Part shown: piece after piece, positions 6,054 to 7,959 of the stretch
How the letters are laid out: every line of letters begins with the position of its first letter
Position numbering within the stretch: position 1 is the stretch's first letter
Assembly (NCBI GenBank): GCA_011391115.1
Contig: JAABRC010000080.1
Coordinates: 1 to 7,959, forward strand
Direction of reading: 5' to 3'
Length of the DNA stretch: 7,959 bases
Origin: Candidatus Egaibacter danicus
GTDB lineage: Bacteria; Pseudomonadota; Gammaproteobacteria; Burkholderiales; Burkholderiaceae
The notes under the pieces: model-generated
Database searches by the model: none
The model's input: the letters and a program-made list of their open reading frames with translations, nothing else
Told to the model about the DNA's origin: nothing
Translations under genes and position numbers: made by a program

Positions 6054-7518
6054 CTGCAGATGTCAGTCTGGCCACCAACGCCACCCAGCGCTGATGGTAT
6101 TCATGCAGTCCTGACATGTTCGAAGGCCGCACGGCCTGCAGGAACGACGGTGTTTCGGGCACGCTCGATGCGTGCGACTCCCCGCTCCAGCGGCTGAGCA
6201 ACCATGCACCACGCGCAGTGCCTTCCAGTTCATCAACACTGGCAAAGCAGGTGTAACCACCCAGCAGTGATTGAAGAACACCCATGCAGAGCTGGTTTCT
6301 TGCCAGCGGCCCCTCCACAACCAGCATACGGCTCCCGGTAGCGGGGTCATCGGATGTTTCAGGTCGAAGGCACCGGACCAGCCATGCCGTCATTTGCGCA
6401 CAATACAGCGCTGCCAGCGCGGAGCGCCCGGCGACCTTGATGGCCTGCAACTCACACAGTTGGCTTTCCCGCAATACGTACCCTTGTTGCGCCATGAAAG
6501 GACCACCCTGATGCGCAAAGGCGGGGATGGCAAAGGTTTGCGTTTGCAGTAAATGATGCAGGTCCTGTTCGGTACCCAGATCAGCAGGGGCGCCATCGAG
6601 CAAGGCCGAAAATTCCCGCCCGCCCATGAACCGTGCCGTGGGAGTGGGCTGCCCCAGCACACTGACGTTCCCCAGCATATCGCGCCCGGCTTGCAGCGAG
6701 TCTATGGGTGCGGCGGGCGCCATCAGCACGGTCCAGGTTCCAGACGAAACAAGGGTCAGGCTTGGCGAACTCAAATAGCGGGCGAGGCAGGCGTTGCTGT
6801 CATGCACACCCACGTGCACCTGGCAATCGCGCGGCAAGCCCAGCGCGTCGGCCAGTTGGGGCCTAACACGACCCAGTACCTGCCATGCGGGTCTCAATGG
6901 AGCAAACAAGGCCGCCCACCCCTGTGACTCTGCCAGATCAGAAAACCGGCCTTCTTTAACCGACCACAGCTGCGTGTGGCAGCCCAGCGAAGACACCTCG
7001 CTGCTGGCCAACCCGCAGAGCCACCAGGCCCAATACTGCGGATAAGGCAACAGGCAACGGGTTTTCGCCCAGGCATCGGGGTGAGTGTGCTGCAGCCAGT
7101 ACAGCTGTCGTGCCGCGTTCAGTCCGGCGGGCAGATCCGGCGCCAGCGTCGAAGAAAAGTCGTCACGCAGGTGCAGGTAGTCTTTTGCCATTTCAGGTGG
7201 CGCGCTGGCAAACCCATCAAACTCATAGTCAATGGGCTCCCACGCCAAACCTTCATCACCCAGCGCCACAAAGGCCGCGCCGTGTGTGCAGGTCATCACG
7301 CGCTTGCAGCGATGCGTGACGGATGAGCTGATCAAACCCTGTTGCATCCAGTCCGTCAAACCTGCAATGTCCAGCGCGGGATAGCCTAAAGGAGACTGCA
7401 CACTGCGGTTGTCACGGCTTCGCCGGTCAACCACCATGCCGTGATCATCCACCCACAGCAGTCTGGCGTGGCTTTTACCGATATCGATGACCAGTGTGAG
7501 ATCTGGCAGGTTGGCCAT
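6040..7518 (-). CDS. rhaK: FGGY-family carbohydrate kinase, probable L-rhamnose/L-rhamnulose kinase (RhaK-like)
   Basis: Predicted cytoplasmic ATP-dependent sugar kinase, 492 aa from ATG 7518. An upstream in-frame start at 7593 would add 25 residues inside the mutarotase gene; it is rejected because the FGGY fold begins at LTLVIDIGKSHARL (residues 7-20, first phosphate loop). The catalytic base is likely D240 in GVHDSNACLARY, followed by the nucleotide-binding SSGTWT (258-263); VEGPLARNQ in the C-terminal domain matches the family GGxxRN-type turn. It lies 19 bp downstream of the mutarotase, the same U-then-K order as rhaRSTPQUK of Rhizobium leguminosarum, which is the main reason for the sugar assignment. 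L-fuculokinase or another deoxysugar kinase is possible. No strong Shine-Dalgarno sequence is seen, suggesting coupled translation. This appears to be the last gene of its operon; its end overlaps the MocR gene. Confidence 0.8.
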   Translation of the reverse strand: MANLPDLTLVIDIGKSHARLLWVDDHGMVVDRRSRDNRSVQSPLGYPALDIAGLTDWMQQGLISSSVTHRCKRVMTCTHGAAFVALGDEGLAWEPIDYEFDGFASAPPEMAKDYLHLRDDFSSTLAPDLPAGLNAARQLYWLQHTHPDAWAKTRCLLPYPQYWAWWLCGLASSEVSSLGCHTQLWSVKEGRFSDLAESQGWAALFAPLRPAWQVLGRVRPQLADALGLPRDCQVHVGVHDSNACLARYLSSPSLTLVSSGTWTVLMAPAAPIDSLQAGRDMLGNVSVLGQPTPTARFMGGREFSALLDGAPADLGTEQDLHHLLQTQTFAIPAFAHQGGPFMAQQGYVLRESQLCELQAIKVAGRSALAALYCAQMTAWLVRCLRPETSDDPATGSRMLVVEGPLARNQLCMGVLQSLLGGYTCFASVDELEGTARGAWLLSRWSGESHASSVPETPSFLQAVRPSNMSGLHEYHQRWVALVARLTSAARRP

Positions 7519-7537
7519 GGCTTGATTTAACAGGGAA

Positions 7538-7852
7538 TCACTGCATGTGGAACAGGCAAGGCAGCGGCTCAACCACGGGGGAGCCATCGGCATGGGTTCG
7601 CATCAGGTCACCCATGTACGCCCACCAGCGTTGCATCACCGGGTGCTCCGGCAGTCTGTCCATGGTGTGGCTGGCGCTGCGCTTCAGCACGGCAAACAGC
7701 ACACTGTTCTCTTCGTCGAGATAGATGCTGTAGTCACTGACACCTGAAGTTTTCAACAAAGCCACCAGCTCGAGCCAAATGTTGTCATGCCGCTGCTTGT
7801 AGGCGGCCACGTTGCCCGGTTTGAGGAACATGCGAAAGGCGATTTTTTCCAC
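7538..7852 (-). CDS. rhaM: L-rhamnose mutarotase (RhaM/RhaU)
   Basis: Small cytoplasmic enzyme (104 aa, typical length) that interconverts alpha and beta anomers of L-rhamnose, feeding the beta form into catabolism. It aligns without gaps to the start of E. coli RhaM: AF at 5-6, Y18, R21 and H22 ([13 protein letters not shown]), where Y18 and H22 occupy the same positions as the E. coli active-site pair. Further family marks are [15 protein letters not shown] (40-54), [12 protein letters not shown] (73-84) and DGSPV (89-93). The start is GTG (7850-7852), supported by GGAG 8 nt upstream and by the alignment. The kinase gene follows after 19 bp. In rhizobial rha operons the homologue is called rhaU. 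Genes for uptake and later steps would lie to the right, outside the window. Confidence 0.93.
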   Translation of the reverse strand: MEKIAFRMFLKPGNVAAYKQRHDNIWLELVALLKTSGVSDYSIYLDEENSVLFAVLKRSASHTMDRLPEHPVMQRWWAYMGDLMRTHADGSPVVEPLPCLFHMQ

Positions 7853-7959
7853 AGGAGACTCTCCAGAATACTACCGTCATGCAAACACCATCAGACTATT
7901 CCGCCACCGCCGCCAACGGTCGCGGGGCGTTCTGTGGCAACGCGCTGGCGATAGCCGCT
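7853..7959 (-). other. Right-edge stretch; possible 3' end of the gene upstream of rhaM
   Basis: No gene can be called firmly in these 107 bp. On the minus strand two frames are open from the edge: one stops at 7896-7898 (C-terminus ending PRPLAAVAE, with third positions richest in G/C) and one stops at 7891-7893 (ending GGGGIV). Either would leave a 38-43 bp gap to rhaM, fitting an operon such as permease-rhaU-rhaK. A + strand frame from ATG 7879 is also open but would leave only 26 bp between divergent starts, which is unlikely. The segment just before rhaM holds its GGAG ribosome-binding site. Confidence 0.3.

Noticed and set aside
7519..7593. 25-residue N-terminal extension of the kinase (start at 7593)
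   Set aside because: The extension overlaps the mutarotase gene, has an unlikely Cys/Ser-rich sequence, and the FGGY fold begins right after the ATG at 7518.
7879..7959. Plus-strand gene starting at ATG 7879
   Set aside because: No ribosome-binding site, only 26 bp from the divergent rhaM start, and no recognisable sequence in the 27 visible codons.
1..7959. tRNA, rRNA, CRISPR arrays, transposases, phage or defence genes
   Set aside because: Looked for on both strands; no cloverleaf, repeat-spacer pattern or such protein family was seen.

Overview
The window is a gene-dense, GC-rich bacterial chromosome segment, most likely from a betaproteobacterium of the Comamonadaceae (Polaromonas, Rhodoferax, Acidovorax or relatives). 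The basis is codon use with strong G/C at third positions, gene families common in that group, and one intergenic element (about 3705-3777) that resembles, from memory, a short palindromic repeat scattered through Comamonadaceae genomes. The genus cannot be fixed by reading alone.

Layout from left to right: the 3' part of an MFS transporter gene (+, cut by the window edge); a GcvA-like LysR regulator (-) whose end overlaps the MFS gene by 12 bp; a 161-bp divergent regulatory region (1830-1990) with three CTAAT/ATTAG half-sites; a two-gene oxygenase unit, tmpA (Fe(II)/2-oxoglutarate TauD-type dioxygenase) and tmpB (HD-domain diiron oxygenase); a 65-bp gap filled by a palindromic repeat; an EamA/DMT transporter gene coupled by an ATGA overlap to a MocR-type (GntR plus aminotransferase fold) regulator; and, on the minus strand, a sugar module with an FGGY kinase (rhaK-like) and an L-rhamnose mutarotase (rhaU/rhaM), read right to left. 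The last ~107 bp hold no gene I can call with confidence; they may carry the end of the gene upstream of the mutarotase.

The centrepiece is the oxygenase pair. A GBBH/TauD-like dioxygenase followed 18 bp later by a PhnZ-like HD oxygenase is the signature of the TmpA/TmpB route. TmpA hydroxylates 2-(trimethylamino)ethylphosphonate (TMAEP) at C1, and TmpB oxidatively cleaves the C-P bond to give glycine betaine and phosphate. The divergent GcvA-type regulator, with GcvA-type half-sites between it and tmpA, is a good candidate for inducible control. No phosphonate uptake system is recognisable here. The downstream DMT transporter and MocR regulator may or may not belong to the same pathway.

The 924-6053 block (LysR, tmpAB, DMT, MocR) is bounded on each side by a convergent, overlapping gene end, so it looks like a compact cassette. 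The rhaU-rhaK end on the right belongs to a separate deoxysugar catabolic operon whose upstream genes lie outside the window.
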